From: Geosiphon pyriformis | Lineage: Eukaryota; Glomeromycota; Glomeromycetes; Archaeosporales; Geosiphonaceae | Direction of reading: 5' to 3' | DNA length: 64,000 nucleotides | NCBI GenBank assembly: GCA_016748015.1 | Contig: JAAOMT010000570.1 | Span: 252,043-316,042, forward strand | Part shown: one piece after another, positions 35,811 through 48,641 of the stretch | How positions within the stretch are numbered: position 1 is the first letter of the stretch | Layout: the number at the start of each line of letters is the position of its first letter | Made by a program: the position numbers and the translations under genes | The notes under the pieces: model-generated | Database searches by the model: none | What the model was told of the DNA's origin: nothing | What the model saw: only the letters and a program-made list of their open reading frames with translations

Positions 35811-38328
35811 CTATATTGTTATAACAACAAAAACTAAAGAATCTATACCAGAAAAAAATGAACAGTGTTTACGAAAACCAAAGCAGACACCAAAAGCTTC
35901 AGACATTCCAAGCAATTTAATCACACCAGCAGACAACTTCAAAGCTGAGCCAGAAATTGAGGCAGAAGCTGAGCCATCCATAGGGATCAGCTCACATTTC
36001 TCCATAAAGACACGATGTTTAGTGTAGACCAACCAAATGTCATTTCTAAAAGCAAGGCAGAAAGAGTGCAAAAAATCAGTAATCTTAACACCAGCTACTT
36101 TGGGATCCTAGAAGACAGAAACAGCCTCTGTAAACCATCCATTAAAAACAAAACTCTTAAAAAAAGCTGAGGACACCAAAAAATCTGGAGCACAGGCAGA
36201 CAACAATTACAACACACATGAGGAGGAAAGAAAAAGACCCAAAAGTTCTTTTCAAGAGAACACACCTGAATTCAATATCTGGCAATAAGCTGAGCTATCG
36301 ACCATGCAAGAAAACACATGATCTGATACCTCTATCTTCTCACAATACAGACACAGAACACTAGAAGAACATTTATTGTAAAGACACTTCCGAACAGCTA
36401 CTGGAAGCTGACAGTACAAAGCTTTCATGAAGTAAATATGAAAATCAGCAGTGCGTCTACTGGTAAAGTCTGTGGCCATGTGCAAGTCAGAGTGCCACAC
36501 CTGAGAAGATCTAAGCCAATCAACATCCAAAAGCAAACCACCCACCAGAAAGCCGGAACCAGAACCAACCTCCCAATGTACATGACAAACAGCATGAAAA
36601 ACATCCTGAACAAAATGCCTAGAATTACCAGAAACTATACCACTATTAGCCACCAAAAAATGTTCACTCATGTAAAGAGGAAGGAACCACCCAGAGAAAG
36701 AAACAGCATCAGCAAGACTATTAGTGTATTCATTCCCCAAAATGTCTAAGTGGCCCTTCATCTTGTGCCAACTGACTTTCAAATTCTTGCTGTGAATAAT
36801 ATTCTTAATGTGCCTCCACTCAACCCAATACCAATTGCAGAAGTCAGAACATATCAAACCCAACTCTGATTTGCAAGCATCCAAAGCAGCTTGACTATCT
36901 GAAAACAAGCAAACAGAGCGAGATGTTGGTATACACTTCAGAGCTAAAGCAATGGCCTGTAACTCTGCCAAAGTAGATGAAACCAAACCACAAACCCCAA
37001 CACCCAAACCCAAATTAATGTCTTCAAAAAAGACTGCAGCGCCAGCCCAACAATTCAGTGTGCTCAAATCTTTCAAAGAACCATTAGTATAAACAGACAA
37101 ACTGCCAGAATCAACTTGAGAGAGACAATTACTAACAGACACAAAATCACTAGACTTACAAATATTCAGAGGACCAACACTAATCAAATCTGAAGAAGAG
37201 GGAGGCAGGCTGCTGAAAAATGCGACAGAAAGCTTAAACCACTCAAGAACTGGGCCACAAGGGTCCAGTCTTTTCTACTGCTTAAAAGTGTACCAGTTGA
37301 AAATATTTCCACAAAAATCACATATCTGATTCACAAAAGCAATACCATAATACCAGAAGAAAGACAAGAATTTGAGAAACAAAGATTCACCCAGAACAGT
37401 AGACATAAGCACCCCATCACAAAGCCGAAAAGAGCTGGCCAGAGAGCCACTCAAAGATAAATGGCAGTCAAGAAAAATGCAAACCACACTTGATAAAAAG
37501 TTGTTGGAAGCACTAATATGAACATAAGCTGGAGAACTCAATAGATGGATGAGACGCCAACTCAGAACTTGCAAGTTGTAAGACCTGTGACTAAACAATT
37601 GACCCAGAATTCCATAGAAGTTTGCAAAACTAATAAGTGAAGTTATTTTGTTCTCAAACTAACACTGGGAGAAGGATTTCAAACCATAAAAGAAAGGATA
37701 GTAAATCGTATCACCAGGAAAATCAAGAGGGAGACCAAATTTAAGCTTTAAATCCTTGTGAACCAGAGCATCCCATTTGTTGTATACACCAACAGGAACA
37801 AAGCTAAACTGCATTCTGTAGCTGATTATAGGATAAAGAACTGCCAACACCAGATACAAGAACTGCTTATCTGAAACTGCTTTTCTTAGAGCCAAATTAC
37901 AGAAGAAATGAATGTCCAAATAAGCTTTAGCCAAGCTAGACCTAGAAAGACCATCAATAAAAAGAAAGATACCAAGATACTGATAAGATTTGCCCTTTTT
38001 GGCTATGGAAATAGGTGAACCACTAATGAAAAGAGATAGACTGCTGATTCTGCTATTGATAGGAATGGCCACAGTTTTGTTGTTATTGATTGAAATGTCA
38101 TTAATTCAAAAAAATTCACTAGCAATGTTGAGAATATGTTGAGTAGCAGCCTGACTGTCACCAATTCAAATTGTGTTGTCAAAAAAGGCCTCAGCAGCAA
38201 AAAATGATGTAAGCCCAGCCTGAGATTTGGTGCGATCACTCCTGAAGACAAAATGAGAATTAAGTCTATATTCACACACACTTTTCTGGCACTTGACTTT
38301 ACACAAAAGCGGATTATAAAATATGTGC
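35811..38328 (-). pseudogene. LINE-b ORF2, RT palm to RNase H and C-terminus
   Basis: RT palm motif AEAFFDNTI near 38170-38200, with the second Asp as Asn. The RT C-terminus follows (37659-38072), then a connection piece (37275-37598). RNase H lies in 36252-37187: YTNGSLK (Asp to Asn), LAELQAIALALK, LFSDSQAALD and LGNEYTNSLAD. Then comes the zinc motif CLYCEKIEVSDHVFSC. The final stretch 35811-36071 is a LINE-specific tail. The four stretches share one frame, separated only by stops. Confidence 0.88.
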
Positions 38329-39174
38329 TGTTACTCATAGAAATATAAGGAATATATATTAGCATAGTTATTAGCCAATCAGAAGTAGACATAGTAAATG
38401 TGGAATTCCAGAATTTCTCTTAGGAATTGCAGGATTCCAGGAATTACAGAATTCTCATGAGGAATCACAGGATTCCAGAATTCCAAAATTTCTCTCAAAG
38501 GAATTGCAGGATTCTAGGAATTCCAGGATTTCTGTTGTAAAGAATGGAGGAATTGAGGAATCTCAATTATGTATATATAGCAGTAGTATTAGAAGCTGAA
38601 AAAAAACAGACTTCCAAGTTTAGATTTCATCTAGACAATCTTTCAAACACAATAAATAACTATTTGGTATCTTAAACCTAATTCCACTATCAACACTCCA
38701 TGTTAATAGTAATTGATACTTAAACACACTGGAATAATAGCTCTTGATTACAGCTATTGACAGAATACTGACTTGTAAAATCACTTTGGCTTATTTATGA
38801 TTTTCTTTTATTTCTTTTATTTATTTTATTTTGATTTTATTGTTGTGCACCAATTGGTTAAATAAAGCACTAGATTACTAATGTCAAGAATTGCCTGGTA
38901 AAAGATCCCTGCGAGAAAGTAGGAGACGTACAGAAGATATGAAATACTTACCAGAGAATTGCTGGCCATTATGTTAAGAAAAAAATTGACAGAATTGCAA
39001 TTCTGGAAAGCTATGGATAAAACCACTATTGAATCTCTGTCCATTATACAAAAAACTCAAACCGAAACCTTTAGATACAAAACCTTCAGATTAATAACAT
39101 CAACACGAATAACTTTTAACACCAAGTTACAGGTTTGTTATTTGATTCAACACCCCAAATAGTCATTCATAAAA
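38329..39174 (+). repeat. Solo LTR, family A, inserted in LINE-b
   Basis: 846 bp, TGTTACTCATAG to a decayed end (TAAAA for TAACA), flanked by identical GTGC (38325-38328, 39175-39178). The GGAATTCC-like array (about 38400-38540) precedes TATATATAG near 38573. Confidence 0.93.
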
Positions 39175-39911
39175 GTGCTAAAGAAGAGATAAAAAAACTT
39201 TTCTTTGGTCTAACCCATTATGTACATGATAGCCATCAGTTAAACTGAAATTTGTCATAACCTAATTGGTCTGATTTCTATGAATACCACCAAAAAACCA
39301 AATAAACCTGTTACACATTTTGATTCTGACCAAACACCTCTTGAGATGCTTCTATTCAACAGAATTGTATGCCTTTTGCATGTCCTGCAACACCAGCCAG
39401 AGTTCCCAATCTTTTTCCAAAGCATCCTCAACAACTGAACCAATAGTAAAGATAGGAGTTTGGGTTGTCATACCCTTCAAAACCAAAAAATTATTTCCAT
39501 AAAGAACATTATGAGTACTGCATGCCAGCAATATTCTGTCAAAAAGAATCTTGGAAAGAATTTTGCAAGCCATTTCAATCAAAGCTATAGGTCAGGTATT
39601 TGTGAAAACACTCTCCCACTCATATGGTTTAGGGATTATCGAAACCCAAGCTTCTCTTCAAGAACCAGATACAAACTCATAAGACAAGCAAGAATTTATA
39701 AGCACCAAGAACATATCTAGAACAGACCTATCACAATGTTTTTACAACTCATTTGAAATACCTGAGAGACCAGCAGTCTTGCCAATAGGTAGATCAAAAA
39801 CCATACCAAACAATTCCAAAAACTCAATTGGCTGCATTACACCACAAAAAGTTTCATCAAAAATGTAACTTAAAAGCTGATATTAACAATGCCACTCTTC
39901 TGGAATATCAA
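39175..39911 (-). pseudogene. LINE-b ORF2, RT finger region
   Basis: Continuous with 38328 after removal of the solo LTR. It contains IGKTAGLSGISNEL and ILSKILFDRILLACS, GNNFLVLKGMTTQTPI and LWLVLQDMQKAYNSV, each closely matching LINE-a at 660-1090. Several stops. Confidence 0.87.
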
Positions 39912-40892
39912 TGTTACCAGATGAAATTAGAGATATTGTTTAGCATGAAATTATCCTTATAAATCTTATCATTAATTAGCATATATTATCGTTTTAAATT
40001 ATCACTTATTACATTAGCAAAATATCTGAAATTATCATTTAATTAATAACCCAATTTGTACATAACACAAATGTAACCTAAGTGCAATAATTAATCATGC
40101 AATACCCCAAAATATGTAACATTCAAAAGTTCGCTGAAATTTGTAGAAATTTGCCGAAATAATTGATAGTTCACTGAAATATCTAATAGTTCACAAAAAT
40201 AACTTGTAATTTACCAAAATGTATCTTTAGTTCAGTGAAATTGTAGAAAAAAACAAAGTTCAAGTTCATAGAATAGTGTTACGACAAGTTGTATAAAAGA
40301 AAAGCTTCTCTCTTCAAAAAAATGTATCTTACTTTAGATTTATCACTTAGAACCATTTCTACACACACAAAAAGAAATAAATATCAAATAAATTGAAAAA
40401 CTAAATTCTTTAATTATTGCACTTGAAAAATCCCCAAAATCCAACTAACATTTTGAAATTGATTAGCTACCAATTTCAGTAAACTGTTAGTGACTCCAGG
40501 CCTGGATAGAAAACATTTTCTTTGACAGAATTCTATTTTTTTTATATTTCTTTTATTTATTTATTTTATTTTCTTATTATAATCATTAGGGTAGCCTACA
40601 GACAAGATTCCTGTAGAAGAGTTGACTTTTATAGCAAAATAACTACACATTTTTAGTGAGCTTCCAGACGAGCAATTCCTGGAAAAGAGTTGACATTTAC
40701 TACAATGTAACTACACAAAGCAACTGGCACGGAATTGGCCATTCCACTTATAAGCCCAGTAGTTCAAATTATAGAAGATAATTTGAAGATAAATTTAGTT
40801 ATTGGAGGTTCAACTACTTTTAGAAAACGTGAATTTGCAACCAACAGACAGTTACAACATTCAAGAAAAGAGACCAAAAACCTCCAATAACA
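39912..40892 (+). repeat. G4 5' LTR (family C)
   Basis: 981 bp, TGTTACCAGATG to AATAACA. Same family as the right copy and, reversed, 62080-63081. Confidence 0.94.
40125..40298 (+). promoter_or_regulatory. Family C LTR promoter: TTCNNNGAA-type array plus TATA box
   Basis: Irregular repeats around GTTCACTGAAAT and TTTGCCGAAAT (about 40125-40250) lie upstream of GTATAAAAG (TATA at 40292-40298). In the G6 copy the unit is clearer, with TTTCGGCGAATTTC occurring repeatedly. Function inferred from position. Confidence 0.55.
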
Positions 40893-40894
40893 TT

Positions 40895-40910
40895 TGGTGC
40901 TCTCCCACAG
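40895..40910 (+). other. G4 primer binding site
   Basis: TGGTGCTCTCCCACAG two bases after the LTR. It shares TGGTGCT with G1. tRNA not identified. Confidence 0.6.
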
Positions 40911-40938
40911 AAATAACACAGCAACAACAACTTCAAAA

Positions 40939-42513
40939 GTGGTGACTCAAACAGATCCAAGAACTCTAGAGTATTATCAGTCAATCTACACCCACTGCAA
41001 GCAGAGATTTAACATCCCAGATGGAATTGAAACATTCAAGAAAACACTTTACCAGTACATTGAAAATCGCATCAACAATTATTTTTTTGGAAACTACAAC
41101 ATTTCAGAAGTTAGACACAACTTATATAAAAGCTTAGTACATCACTCTTGTCTAAACACTCAGAATTTTAACAGTCAAACACTTGAACCATATTTCCAAG
41201 AACTCAACTTCAATATTATTCAGTATTGTGAAGAGAATTACCCAGTAGAACAGAAATTTTCTCTTGGTTTTGAATCGAAAACAGAAGAAGGAAAAAGAAA
41301 AAAAAAACAAAAACTCAGAACTACTCCCAATATACCTAAAACTACTGCCAAACATTTACAAACTCCAGAACAAGAAACCAGCTTTAAATTACTACTCTCA
41401 ATTACATTATTTCCAGCTTTACTTGCTTAACTGCAAACACCAAGCTTATCACTTATTTGGTTTTCAAGAATAGAAAATTTTCAGTTACCCAAAAGCCCTA
41501 TTCAACAACAGGAACCAATATTAACCAGCACAAACCTTATTGACTACTTAGCAGAAAATCAAAATGAAGAGACCAAATCAGAACAAGAAACAGAAGACTC
41601 AGAAAATGAAGAAGAAATGGCCTCCACATATATCGCAAAAATTCCTGAGTTTACAGGAAAAGACAGCAAAACCAGTCCTCAAGAATGGCTTGACAAAGTC
41701 TCAAAAACAGGAGATGCAAATGGTTGGAACGCTGCCAGAATGTTAAAAGCAATTCCATACTTCTTACAAGGAACAACCAGTAAATGGTTTGAAAACTTAG
41801 AAGCCCCACCAGAACACTGAGAAGCATTCAAAACTGCTTTTCTAAAACAGTTCACTGACAATAACACTTCCATCACCCTTCGAAATCAGTTCCGAAATAT
41901 CAAGCAAGAACCAAGTGAATCAGTTATGACCTATCTTGAGAAATTCAACAAACTGCTTAGAAGGATTTACCAATTGGAAACCAATGAATACTACTCCAAT
42001 GCACAAATTTTGGATCAATTCATTGCTGGACTAAAAAACAAACTTATCAAGAAAGTTTGCCCACATGCACCAGAAGATTTAGCCATTGCTATTCAATAGG
42101 CAAAAAACTATGAAATGGCCATAGAAGAAGCCAACTATACCAAACTTGTTAACCTGGCTATTGGCGAAACCAGCTCAGCAGCTGAAAAAAAAATTGACCA
42201 ATTAACCAAGAAAGTTGAAAACTACTTCACCAACCAACAGCAACAACAGTCATTGCAGCAATCACAACAATCACAAAGATACCAACCCTCACAACAACGC
42301 AATCAAAACAACTTTGAACCACCATCTAACAACCAAATCCAAAATTGTCATTATTGTGGAATTCCAGAACACTGGAAAAGCGATTGTAGAAAATTGCAAC
42401 GAGACCAACAACAGAGAAATAATCAACGTTATTCCCAATCACAACAATCATATTATCCACCACCACCAGCTCAATATTTATCAAGGCCACAATATCCAAA
42501 CCACTATTATTAA
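40939..42513 (+). pseudogene. G4 gag
   Basis: No ATG at the front: the open frame starts after the LTR and has GTG in AAAAGTGGTG (40939-40941). The N-terminal domain (to 41430) has no Met and matches G1/G5. The capsid-like core (from 41617) has IPEFTGKDSK, AIPYFLQGTTSKWFENL and ESVMTYLEKFNKLLRRI. A Gln/Asn-rich stretch leads to the intact knuckle CHYCGIPEHWKSDC (42346-42387). In-frame stops occur at 41818 and 42097. Confidence 0.87.
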
Positions 42514-43290
42514 CTTGCTCCACAATTAATTTAACAATAGTATCAACAACCATCTATACCACAATATCAAGTGCCAGCTAGAAGATTGGTTCAACATAAT
42601 CAATTTACACCACAAAACCGTTTTCCAACAAACAACAACAGATTAAATTCCAACAACCAATTAACCACTCAAAATTCGAATCAACATAGACCCAACCACT
42701 ATCATACTTAACCTAGTTATCTTATGATGCCAGAAGAACAGGATTTTTACCATACTGTACTCTCAGAAGGTAGAGCTGCAGCACAACAACAAAACTTTTT
42801 CTATACTCCTACCACAATCTCATCAACCAGAATTGCTGAAAACGCCAACCTTTCAGATATATTCTTTTTTGAATTCGAAGCAAATAAGTTACCATTCCTG
42901 CTTAGCAATGCAGCCACCAATGAACAAAAAGCAATCACTGCTATGTACACCAAAGCAAAAGTCAAAGGAAAGGCAATTCACTTAATCCTAGACAATGGAT
43001 CCGCTAGAAGCATTATCACCTACCAGTTGATGCAACAGTTAAAAAGAAATGTTGACTGACCAGCTCAGACAGTAATCATCACTGCTGATGGCATGAAAAA
43101 GACTCCAGTAGGAGAAATTGACAACTTCCCATTTACAATTGATAGAATTACCATTCTAGTCAAAGTTCTGGTCATGGATGCTTCCCAATACCAAGCTCTT
43201 GTTGGAAATGATTGGCTCCAAAAAGCCAATACTAATCTAAATTGAGAGACACAAGAGTTAACAATCTCCTATTAAGGACAACATGCCCGA
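42514..43290 (+). pseudogene. G4 aspartic protease
   Basis: In frame with gag. Active site LILDNGSARSIIT, where the Ser of DSG is Asn. It is followed by VLVMDASQYQALVGNDWL. The stop after TNLN stands where G5 has Trp (TGG to TGA). Confidence 0.87.
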
Positions 43291-43947
43291 GTACCTGCCA
43301 CTTGTGGTACATTCAACAAATGCTCCGAAAAAGCCCCGGCTTTTGAATTCAAACCGGAAGAAGAAAAACCCATTATTGAAACATTTATGGCACTTGGATT
43401 AACCTCTAATTGGGCTGATGAAACTGAACAACAGTATTTTTCAACAAACAATTCTCTTAAAACAAAAGAACCAGTGACATCCGGATGGAATATCCCCTAT
43501 TCAAAACCAGAACTATGAAAACAATGCCCTTATATTCTACTCAAATGCAAAGATTGCCACAAGAAACTCTCATCAATGGAAGTTTGTATTTCACCCAAGG
43601 AAAAATATGGAAACCATATCTGTTACTATTGCAAATCTTGTCATTGAGAACAATAGAGACACCTAGTTAAAAGAAGTGGAAAATAGGATGGAACACCCTG
43701 TTTGACTTGTGGAGAACAATTACCTGATGAATGTGACTGAATTGATGTTATATTCAGAAGAGGAGTTTGCGATCAAACATGCTAATATGCCCTTTTAATC
43801 TCAGAAAAAGTAACAAGAGGAACCCCTTTTGATGCTGCTTACAACAGCACTCTTAACAAACTGTATTATTATCTTCACGATCCTGAAATGATTTTCGATC
43901 TAGCAATAGTTTTAATCAATGAAGCCACTTAAGAAAATGTTCGTCAA
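43291..43947 (+). pseudogene. G4 Cys-rich region
   Basis: Same cysteine series as G1 and G5: CKDCHKKLSSMEVC, CYYCKSC, CLTCGEQLPDEC and GVCDQTC, with several stops. It leads directly into the dUTPase stretch. Confidence 0.7.
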
Positions 43948-44730
43948 ATGAAAAAATCAGAATACATTGCATACACTTTTGAAATCACTAGATACAACTA
44001 CAAAGATGAAATAGAAGTATATCACCAAATTGCCAGTCACACTTACCTGACCAAAGAAGCTCAAGCCCAACAACTAGAGCAAATGAACATTAAATTGTGT
44101 GAAAAATGCATAATGCCTTGCGATGAACAATGGTGTCCTGAATGCTATGCTCTTAGCATTCCCCTGCTCAGTGAAAACGATGAAAATGAAATAGAATTTG
44201 AAGAACCTGAAGCAACAGAAGAAATTGAAGCAACACCCATCTATCTTATCAAAAATCAGTCTGCCTTACAACTCAAATACTTCAACAACAATGGACAAGA
44301 AATAAAACCTGAAAAAACACATGAAATTGATGCTGGATATGACCTAAGATATCCAGACAAGGATACTCTTGTTCTCAAACCCAAATCTCTCACAAAAATC
44401 AACCTTAAAATTGCCCTCGAAATCCCACCAGGAGCAATGGTTCAAATTGCCTCCCAGTTATCTCTGGCAAGCAAAGGAATCAATTTCAGAGAAAAAATAA
44501 TTGATGCTAGATATACTGATGACATAATAGTAATACTCCAAAATGAAACTGATAAATCTTTCAAAATTGAACATGCTGAAAAAATTGCTCAAGCTATCTA
44601 TTTACTCTTAATCAACATTTTGGGCTTACAATTAGTCAATCAAAGAGAACAATTGGGAAAAAGCGAAAGAAGAACACAAGGTTTTGGTTCAACTGGATGA
44701 TTTACAGTTCCAGTAAACATAGCTCTCAAT
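43948..44730 (+). pseudogene. G4 dUTPase
   Basis: Open stretch of 250 codons. It begins with the last Cys motif CEKCIMPCDEQWCPEC and an acidic spacer. The dUTPase motifs follow: DAGYDLRYP (1), SQLSLASKG (2, the usual Arg/Ser-Ser pair damaged), EKIIDARYTDD (3), AEKIAQAIYLLL (4) and RRTQGFGSTG (5, intact). A TGA follows motif 5 at once. Part of the pol polyprotein. Confidence 0.9.
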
Positions 44731-45230
44731 GAACAGAATGAGTCTCACCAGATTTTATGCCTTCCCCAACCAATCACTATTTCACCTTTCAGAGAACATC
44801 CTGAAATCTATACCTGCCCAAAGCCAACAACTACTCAACAAATTTTTGAGTCCAATAAACGAATCTGCTTGGAACATAATATCTCAATCCCAAATATTTA
44901 CATCCCAGAAGGAACAAAGAAAGTCTGAGTTACTTTTTACAACCCCAATAATTACCCCATAGTTCTATTAAATAACTTAGAAATTGGAGTTATTCACAGT
45001 AATATCTTTTAACAAGAATTACCCCAAACAGTTCCCGATTTCTCTGAAATTATTGAACATTCACTACTAAAAATCAACCCAAACCACAGCTCTGAAAACT
45101 ACTATGTTGTTATAGAAAAACTATCTTAAATCAACATAGGACAACTTAAATCACAACAACAGAGCCAGTTCAAAAAACTAATTGCAGAATTTGCCAATAT
45201 CTTTGCCAAAAACAACAATGACTTAGAAAG
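44731..45230 (+). pseudogene. G4 pre-RT linker
   Basis: Gypsy pol spacer between dUTPase and RT in the pol frame, with stops. No catalytic motif. Confidence 0.6.
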
Positions 45231-46060
45231 AACTGATTTGGCTCAACACCAAATCTATACAGAAGATGCCAAACCAAGGTGACAGCAAGCCTACCGAGTT
45301 GCTCCAGAAAGTCACCAATTTATCTGTAAAGAAGTACAATGGATGCTTAACAATGGGCTTATTTAATCATTAATGAGTCTATGAGCCTCACCTGTGGTCT
45401 TAGTTAAAAAGAAAAATAGAAAAATACGATTTTGTGTTGATTATCAACAACTTAACAGTGTTATTATTGGAGATGCCTATCCCCTTTCCTGAATTGATGA
45501 TATGTTGGATGTCCTTGGAAAGGCCAAATACTTTTCAACACTAGATCTAAAAAGCGGATACTGGCAAGTTGTCATGGACCCCAAAGATTGTTCCAAAACA
45601 GCCTTCACAACCCAAAAAGGAAATTACAAATTCAATGTAATGTCTTTTAGATTATGCAATGCACCAGCAACATTTTAGAGATTAATAGATATTGTATACA
45701 AAGGACTTCTTTGGAAGTCAGTAGTCGTTTATCTTAACAATACTGATGTTTATTCTCCATTATTTGAATTATACTTAAAACACTTGCAAGAAGTTTTTCA
45801 ACAATTATGAAAAGCAGGACTGAAACTCAACATTGAAAAATGTTACTTTGGAAAAACAAGCTTGGCCTTTCTTGGTCATATTATTAGTAAAGATAGAATC
45901 AAACTGGATCCTGGAAAAATCAGTGCTGTCAAAAACTTCAAAACTTCTCAAAACACTACAGAACTAAAAGAATTTATAGGGTTAGTCTCCTACTATTGAA
46001 AGTTTATCAAAGAATTCTCAGAAATCGCAAAACCTCTCAACCAGCTTACCACCAAAAATG
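45231..46060 (+). pseudogene. G4 reverse transcriptase
   Basis: Blocks SPVVLVKKKNRKIRFCVDY, FSTLDLKSGYWQV (first Asp), FNVMSFRLCNAPATF and palm YLNNTDVYS, where both Asp of the usual YLDD are Asn. Thumb LAFLGHIISKDRI follows. At least eight in-frame stops, several explained by CGA or TGG to TGA. Confidence 0.9.
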
Positions 46061-46585
46061 TCAAATACAAATGAACTGCTGAACACCAAAACACATTTGA
46101 AATCCTCAAAGAAAAACTAATAACAGCTCCAATTCTTGCCTATCCAGATTTCAGCAACCAATTCTGGTTAGCAACAGATGCCTTTTATACTGCCTTTGGT
46201 GCCATCCTATTACAGTTAGATGACAATGAAAATGAGCAAATAATTGCTTATGCTAACAGAACATTGAAACCAGCCAAAAAGAACTACCCTGCAACAGAAT
46301 TAGAAACTGCAGCAGTAATCTGGGCCTTACATCACTTCAACTTTTACCTCAGACCCAAAGAATTCGATATTATTATTGATAATATTAGACTTAAATGGCT
46401 TCAGAACAAAAATACTCAGCTAAATACAAAACAAACTCGATGAACAGGATTTTTAGCCAACTACCAATATATTGTACACCACAAACTAGGAAAACTCCAT
46501 ACCAATGTTGATTGTCTCTCAAGAATAAGGCAAGATTAGAATACAAAACCAATACTTATTTGAATTAACAACAAAACAACAAACA
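46061..46585 (+). pseudogene. G4 RNase H
   Basis: FWLATDAFYTAFGAIL (first Asp), IIAYANRTLKPAKKNYPA, ELETAAVIWAL (Glu), DIIIDNIRLKWL and NVDCLSRI. A frame change follows before integrase. Confidence 0.85.
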
Positions 46586-47920
46586 ATGAACCCTGAAAAC
46601 TACAACAATCTTAAACAATATTTGGAGACATTAACAATTCCAACAGATTGGTCTTCAGATAAAAAACATTGGTTACAACAACAAGCCAAACAATACTTCT
46701 TACACAACAACATGATTTATTATCAAAACTTCAGAAACCCAGACAATCCACTCAGATTAATATAAGAACATGAAAAAGAAACCATTTTATATAACATGCA
46801 CTCAAACTCTTCATCAGCACATCTAGAAAAAAACAGCACCACCCAGAGAACACTAGAATATTATTTTTGGCCTCAAATAAGAAAAAACATTCATGAATAC
46901 ATTAAGTCTTGTGATAGTTGTCAAAGAAGAAGAGGAACTCGCCCTACAGAACCTTTAAACTTAATCAAAATTGGACAGTCTTTTGACCGAGTTGGTACTG
47001 ATTTAGTCGAACCACTCCCTATTACAAACCAAGGAAACCATTATATTGCAGTAGCTGTAGACTATCTCACCAAATGGCCTGAAGCCAGAGCCATTCAATG
47101 AGCAGATGCGAAATCAGTAGCAAATTTTATCTATAAAGACATCATTTGTAGACATAAATACTCAATAGAACTTTTATCTGATCAAGGAACACATTTTGTG
47201 AACAATTTAATCCAGGAAATTTATGGACAATTTAATGTCAAAAGACCATTATTTTTACCCTACCATCCACAAACAAATGAACTTGTAAAACGTTTCAACA
47301 GAACATTGTATGAATCATTAGCCAAAGTCTCAACCAATTTTGAGCAAGAATGGAATCTCTTTATTCCATCAGTGTTACTAGTATATAGAACACTAAAACA
47401 ATATACCACAAAACACACACCATTTGATTTAACCTACAGAAAGACAGCAACATTACCAATTAGTTTCACAATAGAAACATATTCAGTACAACCAATTAAT
47501 AAAGACAACTTTTAGAAAACACTACAACAAAGAGCCTACACTCTGCTTAGCACGTTGGAAGGAAAACAACGAATAGCAGCCACCCATATTAAACACTTCC
47601 AAGCTCAATAAAAAGAATGGCATGATGACAAATTGTCTCCAGTTACCAATAGATTTAAAATCGGAAACAAAGTTCTCTTACACAGAACTAAAGCTGAAAA
47701 ACAATGGAGTAGAAAATTTGAAAATAAATGGGATAGATTATTCTTTATCCATGAAGTCCTAAGCAATGGATCATACAAGCTAAGACTTGATGACAAAATC
47801 CTAACAAAAGTTGCACATGAAGATTGTTTGAAACACTATAATTCCAAAAACAATCCTGAACCATTAATTCCACAAATTGGTACACATTTCCCTTTAATCA
47901 ATTCCGAAGATATTCCCTGA
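46586..47920 (+). pseudogene. G4 integrase
   Basis: Zinc finger (HSNSSSAH, CDSCQRR), core GTDLVEP and LLSDQGTHFVN with both Asp present. The third catalytic residue is lost: NELVKRFNRTL has Lys where G1 has Glu. The C-terminal module NKVLLHRTKAEKQW...KWDRLFFIHEVL follows. Several stops. Confidence 0.9.
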
Positions 47921-48200
47921 AATTTAGAACCAATAGTTGTTATTGAACAACCTCCCAACTTGAACACTTAACTTAAATTTATTATTATAGTTATCTCCTT
48001 ATAATTTAAAAACAATCTCACAAAAACAAAGCAAAAATAACATAAAAACCCATACACCAAAAATAATTTTCTTTTATTTTCAAATCTCTTATAATGACTA
48101 TTCCTTAAAACATTTAACAATTATCCCAAAAACTAATGTTAGCTTTAAAAACAATACCTGAATTATCTATTACTGTTACTGGAAACCACATTAATTATAC

Positions 48201-48220
48201 NNNNNNNNNNNNNNNNNNNN
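48201..48220. other. Assembly gap (20 N)
   Basis: Placeholder inside the G4 ORF3. Comparison with the G6 ORF3 suggests roughly 160 bp are missing. Confidence 0.85.
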
Positions 48221-48627
48221 ACTATTCAACAAAAACTTCAACTGTGTCTTAATGAAGAAAACTATGACTATACTCCAATATATAGATATTTCTACATTGG
48301 AAAAACACTTCACGAACAAAAACGGGAGCTTACAGCAGCAAACCTCACAAAAGAAGCTATTCAGAAACAACTCCACAATGAATTCAAGACAACAGCTGGA
48401 CCTACAAACAGTCATTATAAACTAAGAGCTGCTCTTAGACTTTATAACCTATTCCACACCTGTGAAAACGTCCTACAAAACCCAATTTTACAGCCTTTGA
48501 AGATTCAATACATTGAAAAGCTCATAGAACTGAAATTTCAACAATTTTCAGACCAAATTTCTTCAATAATTTTGGATTATTATCTGGAAATTACAGACAG
48601 TACTTGGACTTTGATGGAGTTTAGTCT

Positions 48628-48641
48628 TGAAAAGAAGATTA
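48628..48641 (+). other. G4 polypurine tract
   Basis: TTGAAAAGAAGATTA-like purine run directly before the 3' LTR, lying within ORF3. Confidence 0.65.

Noticed and set aside
35764-36027. Plus-strand ORF 35764-36027 and similar plus-strand ORFs near 36438
   Set aside because: Antisense shadows of the LINE-b ORF2, which has the recognisable motifs on the other strand.
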